NCBI GenBank assembly: GCA_018398575.1
Contig: JAGTXZ010000003.1
Span: 2,790,001 to 2,854,000 of the forward strand
Source of the DNA: Ampelomyces quisqualis
Lineage: Eukaryota > Ascomycota > Dothideomycetes > Pleosporales > Phaeosphaeriaceae
Length of the DNA stretch: 64,000 nucleotides
Direction: 5' to 3'
Shown here: positions 22,326 through 32,713 of the stretch, piece by piece
How the letters are laid out: every line of letters begins with the position of its first letter
Numbering within the stretch: the first letter of the stretch is position 1
Made by a program: the position numbers and the translations under genes
The notes under the pieces: model-generated
What the model was told of the DNA's origin: nothing
Seen by the model: only the letters and a program-made list of their open reading frames with translations
Database searches by the model: none

Positions 22326-23891
22326 TCAGTATTCATCATCGCTCCCCTGCAGCACGTGTTTTTGCCTCGCGTACTCCATTCTCCGCACACTCTGACTTGC
22401 GCGTGTTGAGCCTCTTCGCAGTCGTGGCTCGTTCGCACTAGTTGCCTTTGTTCTCCGCGGCAGACGCTTGAATCCACCATGTCTGGGAGTTCTGGGTCGG
22501 AATGGGATCTGACGGGTGCCAGCGATACGACCTGTATCATGTGTCTTCTGAGAATCTTCTGATTCTTCATTCTCTGCACCAGGTCGAAGTTTGGGTTGCA
22601 CAACGAAGTCGTCCGGAAGGTCGCGTTGTTGGGCAACCAATTTGGCCAACTCCAAGTAACTCTTTGCGCCAGCGATCTTGTCTTTGAGCTGTACTTCCGA
22701 TGGTCCGATAAGGATACAGGTCGAAAGCTCTTCTTCGAGCTTCTCAATCGGCCTCATGGCGAGTTGAATGTACGATAGGATCTCTGACGCAAAAAGTTTC
22801 GGCTTTGCTGGTTTGCGATCGAACGCACGCTCTCTGTTGTAGGCTCTCACCAAGTCGACCTCCAAAGTTTTTGGTTGCTTGTACTTCGGAGGATGCCTTG
22901 AAGCAAGAGAGAGTGCCAACTTGTAAGATCGAACATATACCCCGTATCTGCCGGCAATTGGACAAGCGTGATTGATAGTTGCTCCATCCGGAGTGCCTTG
23001 ATGAATGCCTATTGATACTCCTGGGCGACTACGACGGAACACCGGAGACCCAGACTGGCCTGTGACGTGATTAGTGCATGGCATCTTTCGAGCGCATGGA
23101 TACACTTACCTCCGAACGTCGATGTGGTGTAAGTCAACATGTTCTCCTTGCTCATCGACAAGTCGAAGCTCTGATCTTTCTTGAACTGGGCAAACATCTG
23201 GGCCCCTGGTTCCGACCTGTATGCCATATCCCCAGGATACCCAACAACTCCAAGCTCTTCCTTCATGCTACAGAGGGGGGTTGCCTCGAATCGAAGAGGA
23301 TCCACATGTATGAAGGCATTGGCTACTCTGATTGAAGCGACGTCGAAAGTAAGTTTCGCCTTTTGCTTTGACTTCCTCTTAACATAGTGGCTTTTGAGGA
23401 CGGTGAAGCTGTCCGCACATCGGAACTCAACACCGTCGGGTCGATCCTCGTCACCGATGGAGGCCTTGCCATCGTAACCAAGGTATATCTTGATGTACTT
23501 TGCAGGAGTCAATTCTTGACATATGGGGCAGGTGTAGAGCACACAGTGAGCAGAAGTCTCAAGGCTATCACTAGCAGTGAGCTGACCTGTGCCCATGCCC
23601 CATGTGTACTCCACGTCCTCCTCACATGAATGCTCGAATCCCATGAACAATTTCGCAACGGCTATTCCATCGGTCGTCAGCAATTGTAACTTCGTGACGA
23701 CACTAGCAGAACCTACCTCGATAAATTCCGCCATGTTGCAAGTCCTTCGGGTCCACTGGTTTCCTCTCATCGTCTTTGAAGGAGATATGTTGGGTTGGCT
23801 CTGTATTGATAGATTCTTCGTCGGGATATGATCGGTCTGTGGATTCGGCCTTGAAGATCACAAAGTTCTTGGTGCCTAATGTGCCGGCCAT
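22326..23891 (-). CDS. V8-like trypsin-fold serine protease with basic C-terminal tail
   Basis: Exons 23717-23891, 23110-23661 and 22326-23059 (introns 55 and 50 bp) give 486 residues. The catalytic triad is recognisable: His in SAHCVL, Asp in TFDVASIRV and Ser in GGQSGSPVF, where splicing restores the GG. Other fits are GIYRAVAKLFMGFE and KIYLGYDGK before the His-Asp core. No signal peptide is present, so it is probably intracellular. The last 150 residues leave the protease fold and become very basic (for example FRPRTPRHGGFKRLPRR), ending in GSDDEY. Such a tail could bind nucleic acid or a partner; that is inference. The first residues after GTG are QLTASD where most relatives have a tryptophan, so a small exon-boundary error there is possible. 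Confidence 0.78.
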
Positions 23892-25093
23892 GGTGCATAT
23901 GAAAGGGTTGATTCGTGGTGGCTTAAGATTTCAGAAGATTTCAGAGGTTTTCCGAAGTGAAAGTGGAAGACGGAGTGGGTTGGGGCTTCAATGTCTTCTT
24001 ATTTACACCCAGCCCCCCCTTTTGACTCATCCCATTGCGGAATTACGTCTTTGAATGTATGTGTAGCTTAGCAGCGAAGGCACGAGAACATCCCGATTGT
24101 TTTTACTCGCATTGGATTGGGCTGTGGTCGATCACCTGGACACCAGGCACCTTTCCAACAGGGGTGCGTAAGTGACAGCTGCCTGAGGCTGCGTGCGAGC
24201 ACTCGCCAAACCAATCAGCTCTCTCTGTTGCCATATAACCCCACGTAGGTAGTACAAGCCGAGTAAAGGCAACGGCTGGCGTCAGATGGGATACTCCCAC
24301 GCAGTGTTCGGGCATGGTGATCGAGGGTTGAATGATCGAACAGGAATGCTATGATCTTATTTGATTGCACGGCACGATTCATGAGAGCCACCAGAATATC
24401 TTGAGGGCGAGTGCAGGAGTCAGGCTGATGTTTTATCAAAGGTGCCCATGGCGGGACAAGGCTGAGCTCACACCTGCGGACCGCAACATTACGAGAGCCT
24501 GTAACGTTTTGCAAAGTTGCATGCTGCAGCTCACGCTCGTATTGAATGTCTAATGAGTAGTAGAGGCGTACTAGAGACTGGGGCTGATGTCCAAAACAAA
24601 GGTGTTGTGGCTGCATGATAGACGTGAGGGGTAAGCATCGTGCTTCGCCTCGAAAATTTCTAACGAGGCTTACCATGACCAAGTAAATAGAAGCCAGTGT
24701 AGCGAATGAAACTGAGTGATAAAGCGGCCAAGATATTTTTACGGCTCCGATAGTAGCAGAAAACGTGATGTGTGAAAGTCAAGAGTACCCCGAGGCTCAA
24801 TCCAATGTTTACCTATCGTCAGCGACCACCGAAGAATGATCAAGACGTCGTGTCACGGTTGAAGTATCTAAAACGTACTCGAACCTCGTAAAGTCATGAT
24901 TTTTCTAAATATTTATTTGACATCCGCAATAATTGCGCTGAACTCGAATGTTGACTCCCCTTTTTCGATTCTCACAGTTGATCCACTGCAATAATCCATG
25001 CCCATGATATTCTCCATCCTTATTTTCATTCTTCTAGCCCCTTCCTAGCGCTTAATAAGTCTCGAGTCAGCCATCCGTTCACAGAACCGCACT
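23892..25093. other. intergenic, no gene
   Basis: About 1.2 kb with no supportable gene. An open frame of 155 codons on the minus strand (24215-24682) has no low-complexity bias but no recognisable domain either. The stretch from 24880 to 25030 is AT-rich and probably carries the 3' end of the 2EXR gene. Confidence 0.5.
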
Positions 25094-27133
25094 TTAGTGC
25101 TTGACCGTAAACCACGTGTACCTATTCCCATCGCAGCTCGTCCTCATGTAACTGCACCTGTTCCAAACCTTGCGCTCAGCGAGCTCCATGTCTGAAAACA
25201 TATCCTCCACACGCTTTGTTACATTTCTCGCGTCCTCTTTCTTGGACAGCTGCTTGAAGTCTTTCTTCTGGAACTTTTGGTGCCACACGACACCAATGAC
25301 GGCTTGCTGGTCATACGCCAGCTCGTACCCTTCGACGAAGTGCAGATGAATTCCGAGACCGTGCGAGACGCATGAAAACCATTGGAGACGCGGGTAGGAG
25401 GTAAATCCACTGGCTGATGGCACGGGTAGGACGATACTGGAGGTGTATTTTGCGCTATTGCTGGAGGAATCGAACGCAGATGAGAGCATGCGCAGGCATA
25501 TGAACAGTGCCATGTCATCGAGACCGCCAGCGAGATGGCGGGGGTGCTCCACAAGATTGGTGTATACCTTTGCGTCACAGACCATACCATACTCCTGCAA
25601 TGTAGGCGTAATTACGTATGGTTTGGTGTGCGGATGATCGCGCTCGTAGATCTCCACATTCTTGAGGTATGTGGTCAATTGTTCGAGGCTCTGCGCTGTC
25701 CACTTTTCATTGCGCAAGGGAATGCTGAAACTCACGTGACGGATCATATGGAAGCGGTCCATCTGCTCGAGGTGGGCAAAGTAAGTTGCAGTATCAGCCC
25801 CGACCGAGAATGTGTTAGCAGAGTAGAAGCATGGTAGGGACTCGGCGCGAACTTGCTTCGAGACGTAGGTGACGCCGAGCAGCTCATTGATGGCATTGTG
25901 ATTTGGATACTGTCGTGAGTGCTGATTGGCGTCATGAAACTTGATGGCCCCATTGGCTTTGCGGCCGCAAAGATGTGGATGAATTGCTTGACCAGTGTAC
26001 AAAGCCAATCCGTAGATGCGCTCGCGTAGCTCGAGTGGAAGCGCCTGAAATTTGCGAAACTTCGGGAGCTCAGGAGTAGGACTTGGGGCTCTAGGAATCT
26101 CGAAAGAGCCATCTTCCACGACAGATACGTCTCGTACCAAAGATTCTTCATTGGAGGGAGGAGGGTCGATACGGCGCAGGAGCTGTGTGGCCTTGGAATG
26201 ACCTCTTGCTTCCAGTGAAGACTCCCCACGATTGCTCAATGGCACAGAAAGTGCGGAGATTCCTTCCACTCGTGTTGTCCTGTGTTGTTCAGCCGATGCA
26301 GCAGAGTCCCAAGATGCAGTAGGCCCAACATCAATGTCAGCGTTCTGGAATTTCTCGATATTGTCGACAGACAGGAACAGGATCAAGGCTTCGACCTCCT
26401 TTGCGCTCGTGAAAGTACGGCGTAACTCGTGAATAACATCTAGGCTCATTTCAGCATATCCCAGCTCCATTGCTTCCTGAAGAGCTTCATTTGTCAGGAC
26501 AGCGTGGTCGAGGTCGACAACCTGCCGAAAGATATGAACAGCCGGGGAGGGTTGAGGTGCACACATGGTGATGCGCTTTGGAGGAAGAGGGCGTATGGAA
26601 ATAGGTCCCGGTCTGAAACGATTGTGCTTATCGGCCGTAATAACGTTATTGTTGGGCTCGGCGGTGAAATCGAAGCGCTCAGCCGTTCCAGCCATGGATG
26701 AACCATTGTGTCCACCACTCTCTGGCGAAGGCGAAAGAGGTTGGTGCCTAGTCGCATTTATGAAGTTTGAGAAGACTGGAGAAGGGGCCCATGCGCCGTG
26801 CATCGCTCCTGCCGTGGGGGCTGGTGAATGCAACGTCATTGTTGTGTTGCTATCACTCGGCCTGTAGGGATTTCTGGCACCATAGACTGGCGCTGTGGAT
26901 GTGCGGCTACCACTCGCTTGCCGAGCCTCATCTTCAGCGTTGATGCTCGAGATCCTGATGCAATCAAGTCGGTCGCTGGTGTCAGCTCGTCCATTGCTAG
27001 CCATGTCGTCATTTGCGGTTGGGCGGAAAGGTGTTGCAGTCGCCGAAAGCTGCTCTGGCGGTGCGGGCTGCTCTGTCGGCGCAGCGTCTTCCACGGACGT
27101 CATAGGCCAGATCTGAGATCCTGGCGGCGCCAT
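25094..27133 (-). CDS. 2EXR/F-box-like domain protein, function unknown
   Basis: A single open frame on the minus strand. I chose Met 27133 (679 residues) for its ACCATGG context; in-frame Mets at 27175 and 27325 would extend it. The first half is low-complexity and disordered (Pro, Ser, Thr and Ala-rich). In the middle, FRKFQALPLELRERIYGLAL matches the 2EXR motif common in large fungal families of unknown role. The C-terminal half continues that domain: YVSKQVRAESLPCFYSANTF, and further on a regular alpha/beta region to the stop. No intron is needed. 2EXR proteins resemble F-box proteins in their short N-terminal helix, but I see no clear Skp1-binding box beyond it, and no function should be inferred. 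Confidence 0.75.
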   Translation of the reverse strand: MAPPGSQIWPMTSVEDAAPTEQPAPPEQLSATATPFRPTANDDMASNGRADTSDRLDCIRISSINAEDEARQASGSRTSTAPVYGARNPYRPSDSNTTMTLHSPAPTAGAMHGAWAPSPVFSNFINATRHQPLSPSPESGGHNGSSMAGTAERFDFTAEPNNNVITADKHNRFRPGPISIRPLPPKRITMCAPQPSPAVHIFRQVVDLDHAVLTNEALQEAMELGYAEMSLDVIHELRRTFTSAKEVEALILFLSVDNIEKFQNADIDVGPTASWDSAASAEQHRTTRVEGISALSVPLSNRGESSLEARGHSKATQLLRRIDPPPSNEESLVRDVSVVEDGSFEIPRAPSPTPELPKFRKFQALPLELRERIYGLALYTGQAIHPHLCGRKANGAIKFHDANQHSRQYPNHNAINELLGVTYVSKQVRAESLPCFYSANTFSVGADTATYFAHLEQMDRFHMIRHVSFSIPLRNEKWTAQSLEQLTTYLKNVEIYERDHPHTKPYVITPTLQEYGMVCDAKVYTNLVEHPRHLAGGLDDMALFICLRMLSSAFDSSSNSAKYTSSIVLPVPSASGFTSYPRLQWFSCVSHGLGIHLHFVEGYELAYDQQAVIGVVWHQKFQKKDFKQLSKKEDARNVTKRVEDMFSDMELAERKVWNRCSYMRTSCDGNRYTWFTVKH

Positions 27134-27549
27134 GGTCGGTTCTCTGTCTCTGATGGTGTTTTGAGGTAAGGTCATGTAAGCGCGCAAGAGGCTCAAGAGA
27201 TGGTTACTGTGCTGTCGTTGGCGAAGCGTGAGTGAATAATCTTGAGGTGAGCGTGAACAACGAAAGCAGAGGAGAGAGTGCAAGTGAAGGTGAGTCTCTA
27301 CATAAGGTAACGATGCATAGCGCAACTATCGTTGAGGACGCGACCATGGGTGCATGGTTCGTAGGTGAAGCTCAGACCCGACTAGAGTACAACGAGCGAG
27401 ACGCGAACTACCAGATTGACGAAACTCAGTGTTTGCACAATCGACTGCGAAGGTTGCTTTGATAGTACCTAGATATTAACATTGCCTGACCGAAGGCATT
27501 TCAGCGGACGTATGCTTTTCCTTAAAGTCTGATTAATAGGGCGATAAAA
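27134..27549. other. intergenic, no gene
   Basis: About 415 bp between two genes on the same strand. If the 2EXR protein starts at 27325, about half of this is coding. Confidence 0.5.
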
Positions 27550-28803
27550 TCACCACCTTCTACCCTCATCAGTGAAGTCGCGTCCCTGCCTCTCTCGCTC
27601 AATGCGTTCATCAAACTCTCGCTGAGCACGTTCCTTTTCACGCTTCCTCTCCTCGTCGCCCTCGACAAACGTGAAGGTCTCACCAACAGTCGAGCCGCCC
27701 ATTTGCCCTCTTCGCTCATGCTCTGCTCGACGTGACTGCGGTGGAGGAGTTTGCCCTGGTATGGGTGCACCACCGCGGCGGAGACGATCCCATGTGGATT
27801 CACCAGGACGGGCCTGCTGCTGAGTGACCTCGTCTTGAAACATGCCGCCAGTTGGTGAGGCATCATCCTCACCAAACGGAGATGATGAGTCAGACGCCAC
27901 ACGATTGGGAGGTGGCCTACGGTTCCATGTCTCACTTGACGGCGGGCCCTGTGATCGCTGTGGCACACTCTGGTCAGATTGTGACGAGAAACTACCCCAA
28001 GATCCAGTAGTAGATGATTCTGACCCCCAAGCTTCGTTGCCAGTGGTTGGGCTCATGTCGTCTTCGCCAGACTGCGCAGACGGTTGCTTGCGCCAGGCAG
28101 CCTGCGGCGAAGGACCCATGCCGCTACGGTCCCGTTTCTGCCTCTCGAACTCCTTTTTCCTGTCTTGAATCTCTCGTACTTTTGAGGCCATGTTCGTTTG
28201 ATCTGCATCGGCGGCGGCCTTTAGCTCCAGACCAAACTGCTCGAGTTTGGGGTCTTTCGACGTATTCTCGGCAGCCAGTGGGTGCGCTATGAACTGACCA
28301 ATAATGCTGCCCATTTGCCCTGCGAAAAGTAGATACAAGGAGAATCGCCAGGTGTGCCTCGCTACTTGTGCCATGGGACCTCTGACGAAAGCGAATCTGT
28401 TGGGGTCCACGGACCCTATCTTGGGCTTGTAGAAGGGATATCTCATAGTGTCCATTGTCACATAAGCTCTATATGCACCTGCAGCAGCGCCGGTAGCCGC
28501 GAAATAGCTTTTTGTTTGTTCAAGCTGGTAGATGTGGAAGGCAAGAGCCTGAGCCTCGGTCGGATTCAGCTGGCGGCCCACCTTTCGCTCTGCGAATTTG
28601 AGGGTGGTCTCGGTCTTGAAGCGGACAGCGCCATCAGAGAAACCCATGAACCTGCCTATGATAGGAAATGGCCGGGGCAACCCGCTCGAGTCGAACCGGG
28701 TGCCGGTGGGGAAGGATGAGCTTGCATACGGGTCGTTCTGGTCGGGGAGCGGATTGTCGTTGAAGCCATCCAGGGGAGCCTCGTTGACGTCTTGCAACAC
28801 CAT
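27550..28803 (-). CDS. conserved membrane/coiled-coil protein, function unknown
   Basis: One open frame on the minus strand. Met 28803 has a good context (AACATGG) and gives 417 residues; the frame opens earlier at 28920, but those codons look like leader sequence. The first half looks folded: PFPIIGRFMGFSDGAVRF, ERKVGRQLNPTEAQALAFH, then two hydrophobic segments (YFAATGAAAGAYRAY and SLYLLFAGQMGSIIGQFIA) that could span a membrane. The second half is disordered and rich in Ser, Gln and Pro, with repeated WGS and TWNRR or TWDRL motifs. It ends in a highly charged Arg/Glu helix (ERKREKERAQREFDERIER). I recognise the type as an ascomycete-conserved unknown; a mitochondrial or ER membrane location is a guess. 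Confidence 0.75.
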   Translation of the reverse strand: MVLQDVNEAPLDGFNDNPLPDQNDPYASSSFPTGTRFDSSGLPRPFPIIGRFMGFSDGAVRFKTETTLKFAERKVGRQLNPTEAQALAFHIYQLEQTKSYFAATGAAAGAYRAYVTMDTMRYPFYKPKIGSVDPNRFAFVRGPMAQVARHTWRFSLYLLFAGQMGSIIGQFIAHPLAAENTSKDPKLEQFGLELKAAADADQTNMASKVREIQDRKKEFERQKRDRSGMGPSPQAAWRKQPSAQSGEDDMSPTTGNEAWGSESSTTGSWGSFSSQSDQSVPQRSQGPPSSETWNRRPPPNRVASDSSSPFGEDDASPTGGMFQDEVTQQQARPGESTWDRLRRGGAPIPGQTPPPQSRRAEHERRGQMGGSTVGETFTFVEGDEERKREKERAQREFDERIERERQGRDFTDEGRRW

Positions 28804-29484
28804 GTTTGCTCGATTCGGGTGGGAAACGTCCTGCTTGGGCGCGTCTTTGGGTGTGCACAATGGCAGTGGTGGAGTGACTGGCAAGCACAGAGCTTGAGGA
28901 GATGGGACGTGCGTCCTCACGCGATGACGGCATGCAAGGGCAGTCTGGATCGACGGGGATCTCCACTGTCCACAATGTACATACGAAGAACGTCAACAGT
29001 CTGCCATCGTACAGAGCAGTTTTAGTCACGCAAGTGGAGGGTTGAGAATGTTTGAGCAGAATCACCAGTGTGTGGTGTCGCAATTATCTATTCCTAAAAG
29101 TCCTTGCGACTCAACCTTATATGTGTCCTCTTAAAAGGCTCGCAAACTTATACAATGCGAGTCCAAACAAACATGAAAACGGCCCGCCATGCACACACAA
29201 AATCCACTCGCGTAACAAACGCCGTATGCACAAGAATTTACCATTCGATACCAGTAGTCAATCGTGGCCTGAGCACAGCACCCAAGTCAAAGACGTGAAT
29301 GGTGATGGTATGTTAAGTCGCGCCGACAATGTCTTCACAGTGGCGTACCCCACAGTCTTCTTGTGGGATGATATACCATCGGGACGACAGCTCCATGATC
29401 ATATTGACGCGACCGTGAAGGTGCCGTTGTAAAGGAAGCACCAGCACTGCACAGAAAGACAGTCAGCACAATCTGTATATGCGT
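28804..29484. other. intergenic, no gene
   Basis: About 680 bp holding the promoter of the preceding minus-strand gene and the 3' UTR of the UBL3-like gene. Short ORFs on the plus strand look random. Confidence 0.5.
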
Positions 29485-30600
29485 TTATAGAATTACGCAT
29501 CGGCAGCCAGCTGTTGGTTCGTCTTCTCCATCTCTCCTGCTCGCGCCTTTACCACCTTTTGCATCTTCCTCATCGACGACCTCCTGTGGCTTGACTGTCA
29601 TGTGAACGACATTGGGACTATCTTTTTGAAAGCGACAGTCTGGTGATCGTTAGCTCGGGTCATCCGGATCGACTCTTATAGTCCGTGGAGCAACGAGACA
29701 AGTCGTGCCAGATTCGACAGGCGAAGAGACATACCTTTCAGTAATGCGCTATAATCTAGCATACGACCGAAGTGAATCAGCCGTATTGAGCTAGGGTGAG
29801 TAGGCCGAGGCTCCCATTCTACGCCAAGCCGAGTTAGCCGTGATCCTTCAATGACGCGTAAAAGCAATGTGCAGTCAGGTTTGTACAAGATGTTGTGTAC
29901 GAAGTCAAAGGAATGAAACAGGCAAGTCCACGTGCCCACGAGCCTGGACGTGTAGCAATATGGTTGTAGACAATCGGTACTGAACGATCGAGGTTGGGCA
30001 GAACACCGCTCATGGCCTAATCCAGACGTTCCTTGTTACGGAGGGGCATGCGCGAAACGTACCTTCACGCCAATCTCGCCATATGAGCTCTTTCAGTGTG
30101 TTGACCGTCATGTTGTAGGGATCCATCTCCTCGGGCTTGACATCGCGCTTCTTGAGATACCGTTCATCGATCTTGTAAGGATGTCTGGCCCCGGTGGAGG
30201 GCAGAAGCAGCATTATGACCAGTACCGGCCCATGAGAACTATCTGGAACCGCTGCAGGCGTATCGGTTGACGGTCCAATTGCCTCCGTCTCGGCGCGGGT
30301 CAGGTTGGTCGGGGGCGCGGGCTTTGCAGCTGTCGCCACAGCAGCCTGCAAGCTCTGTGCCGGTATCTTCTCGCTCGTGTGAGGCACTACGATTTCCGCC
30401 GTAGTGGCAGTTGTGACTTCCGGGGCCGGCGCAGCGTTGTTTGCAGCTTCTGGTGCGGCACTGGCCGGCGGTAGGTTCTCCATCTCGACTGGGCTCGACG
30501 ACAATTCTTGCTGGGTGCTCTCGGACCGCGCTGCTTGTGCCGCCTGCTGTGGACTGCTTTGCGCCGCTGTCGAGGGCTGGTCTGCGCCCGCGGAAGCCAT
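29485..30600 (-). CDS. UBL3/MUB-type membrane-anchored ubiquitin-like protein
   Basis: Exons 30063-30600, 29735-29818 and 29485-29639 (introns of 244 and 95 bp) join to 258 residues. A disordered Ala/Pro/Thr-rich N-terminus of about 140 residues precedes the ubiquitin-like fold: LVIMLLLPSTGARHPYKI, TVNTLKELIWRDWREEWEPRP across the splice, then IRLIHFGRMLDYSALLK. The protein ends CRCVIL, a CaaX box with Leu, predicting geranylgeranylation after cysteine. Animal UBL3 and plant MUB proteins share this combination and act at membranes, in sorting to extracellular vesicles or in recruiting E2 enzymes. This fungal version has a long N-terminal extension. The last exon encodes the tail only, so the CaaX box depends on the splice model, which is in frame and canonical. 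Confidence 0.85.
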
Positions 30601-31791
30601 GGCGGCCAATCTTGGGTTGCTCTCGCGACGTAAGCGGCAACAGCGATTGCGAGGACGTATGCGAATTGTGTGCACGGGAGCCGTCGAGCGGGCAACTGGC
30701 AGGGCTTGGCGGCGCGAAGGGTGCGCAGAAGTACGAAGCGATGTGGTGGTGTGGTGTGTGGGTGAATGTCTCAGCAGTTGGATCGTGGATAGACGGAAGG
30801 GGCAACCGTGCGCGCGCTGCTAGGAGGAAGTAGCACCGCCTTGTTCTCCGCAACTCGCAAACGCGGCAAGAGCGATCCGCTGGCTCCACCATGACCACGC
30901 AATCGGTCGCCGTCAACGGCCCAGCCGGAACAACGTCTGGTGGATCAACGGGGAGCATTCCTAACTTTTTGCGCGTGCTTATCCTGCCTCTGCGAACGGC
31001 TCCGCGCAGCTATCCGCCTCCTTCGCCCGCTATCGATGATTCATGCGCCGCGGCGCCAGGTTCTCGTGTCCCGGGATCGCGTGCCCCTGCATGCTTGTAG
31101 TACAGAACATGCGTTGCGGCGTTGGGGGCTTCTAGTCGGGCCAGACCTTCCGAGGCGTGGTTTCTATCTGTGCTGGAAGCGAAGAAAAGGCAAAAGCCAC
31201 GGCTGTCAGTTTGTGCCTTTACCTCTGGCGTGCAATCCGTGCTCCCGCGCTTGTCACAATCTTGTTAGCGAGGAATGTATCAATGATGCGGCATCGCCAT
31301 CATCAATCTCAACCCTTGTACTCCGCAGACTTCCGAAGTTCCCCGCAGCGTGCACGTAGTGTCAATGTCGCCTCAGATACGACATCTGGAAGACTGTGAA
31401 GACTGCTAACCGCCTATGCACTCAGGTATTGTATTCACTTGAAATGCCTCTTAATTGCAGGTTGCTGCACACAGGTGAAACCAACACGGGTGATTCCGCA
31501 ACGTAAAGTCAAATCAGGTCAATTGAAATTAGACAGGAGTCCTTGAATCCCAACCATGTTGACTCGCAAGCACCATGAGGCACAAGCAATGTAGCAACTT
31601 GTGGTTGTTCGTAAATGCATCTGTCTATCGTGGTTTGTGATCTGCCTCATGAGTGAGTGCCTGTGATCGTGGGGCTATGGCTGAATGGTAGCACAGAGCT
31701 AGCTGTCGACGTCGGAAGTATGGGTCCGTCTGCTTATAAGACCTCGTAATGCTTCATCTCCGCCCCTTTGCGGCGCCAGTAAGACCACAAA
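30601..31791. other. intergenic, no gene
   Basis: About 1.2 kb between the UBL3-like start and the ump1 3' end. The sequence near 31675 has an A-box-like TGGCTGAATGG but no matching B box or acceptor stem, so I do not call a tRNA. No ORF has protein-like features. Confidence 0.5.
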
Positions 31792-32410
31792 CTACCAGTT
31801 CATCCTGAGCTTCGACTCGATTTCGCTGTGGAAGTCGGGTGCTTGACGGAGCTCGTTGCCTGTGGATAGATTTTAGTCAGTCATGTTGCATCCCAAGCAA
31901 GAGAAGCCATGTATCGGCCTCAACATCATAACAGTACTTACCAGTGAACACATCCTCCCAACCAATCTCGGTGTCTCGGCCTTCCAGAATGTCTTTGTGC
32001 ACCCCACTTGAGCGGCCCAGCGCAGCCGGCCGCCACTCACCAGCCTCAGTAATCTTGAGCTCCATACCACGGCGCACAGGTTCTGCGATGCCAAACTGTC
32101 GCCTCAACATCTCCATCTTGACGCGGTCTTGGGTCTCACGCCATTGTACAAGGCGGGCCTCGAGCGGGTGGGCTGACTGGAGCGCTACTGGCTTGTTCGA
32201 CGAGGAGCCCGACGATACTGTGGTGGTTTGGCCGAGGCGCGAGCGGAGTGTGTCATGAACACCGGGTGCAGACGGCGCTGAGGTTTCAAGCTGTGTCTGC
32301 AAGGGATGGGCTTTCTGAGGTACAATTCGGAGAGACTGGACAATGAGTTAGCCTGAGTATTGACAGAGAACGAGAGCTACCAAGACCGCTTGGATGCATG
32401 TACCGACCAT
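31792..32410 (-). CDS. ump1: proteasome maturation factor Ump1
   Basis: Exons 32408-32410, 31942-32335 and 31792-31859 give 154 residues. The first exon is the ATG alone; splicing yields MSLRIVPQKAHPL, the expected start. Its donor (GTCGGT) is weak, so the start should be checked, but no other Met fits. Family segments include GVHDTLRSRLG, HPLEARLVQWRETQ, EMLRRQFGIAEPVRRGME, DTEIGWEDVFTG and the C-terminal FHSEIESKLRMNW. Ump1 binds half-proteasome precursors, assists dimerisation and active-site maturation, and is the first substrate degraded. The core call is very safe. Confidence 0.93.
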
Positions 32411-32713
32411 GGTAGAAGTATTTTGCCGTGAGGGGCAGTCGCTGTGTCAGACGGCGTGTTATTAGTTTTCTAAGAACTGCAAGTTCGTGAGAAGGCGGTG
32501 CTGAAGTGGTCGTGTGGTGCTCGAGCTCACACTGGCGTGTAGGTGGTTGTTGAAGCTGGGGCTCCAGGCGGCGGTAACTAACTAGCGTGCTAGCGACGCG
32601 CCGCTTTAGCGCCTTGGCGATTGGTACGCCGCCATCACATCGAGTTGTTACTTTCCGGTCGAATATACGGTCTCGACATCAAATGATCCACATGTCTAGA
32701 TGCATTGTGCTGT
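32411..32713. other. intergenic, no gene
   Basis: About 300 bp, holding the ump1 promoter and the 3' end of the TMEM19-like gene. Confidence 0.6.

Noticed and set aside
24215..24682. 155-codon minus-strand ORF
   Set aside because: Cys and His occur, but no spaced zinc-binding pattern, no start context and no splice partner.
31674..31775. possible tRNA with an A-box-like TGGCTGAATGG
   Set aside because: No B box at a suitable distance and the ends do not pair as an acceptor stem.
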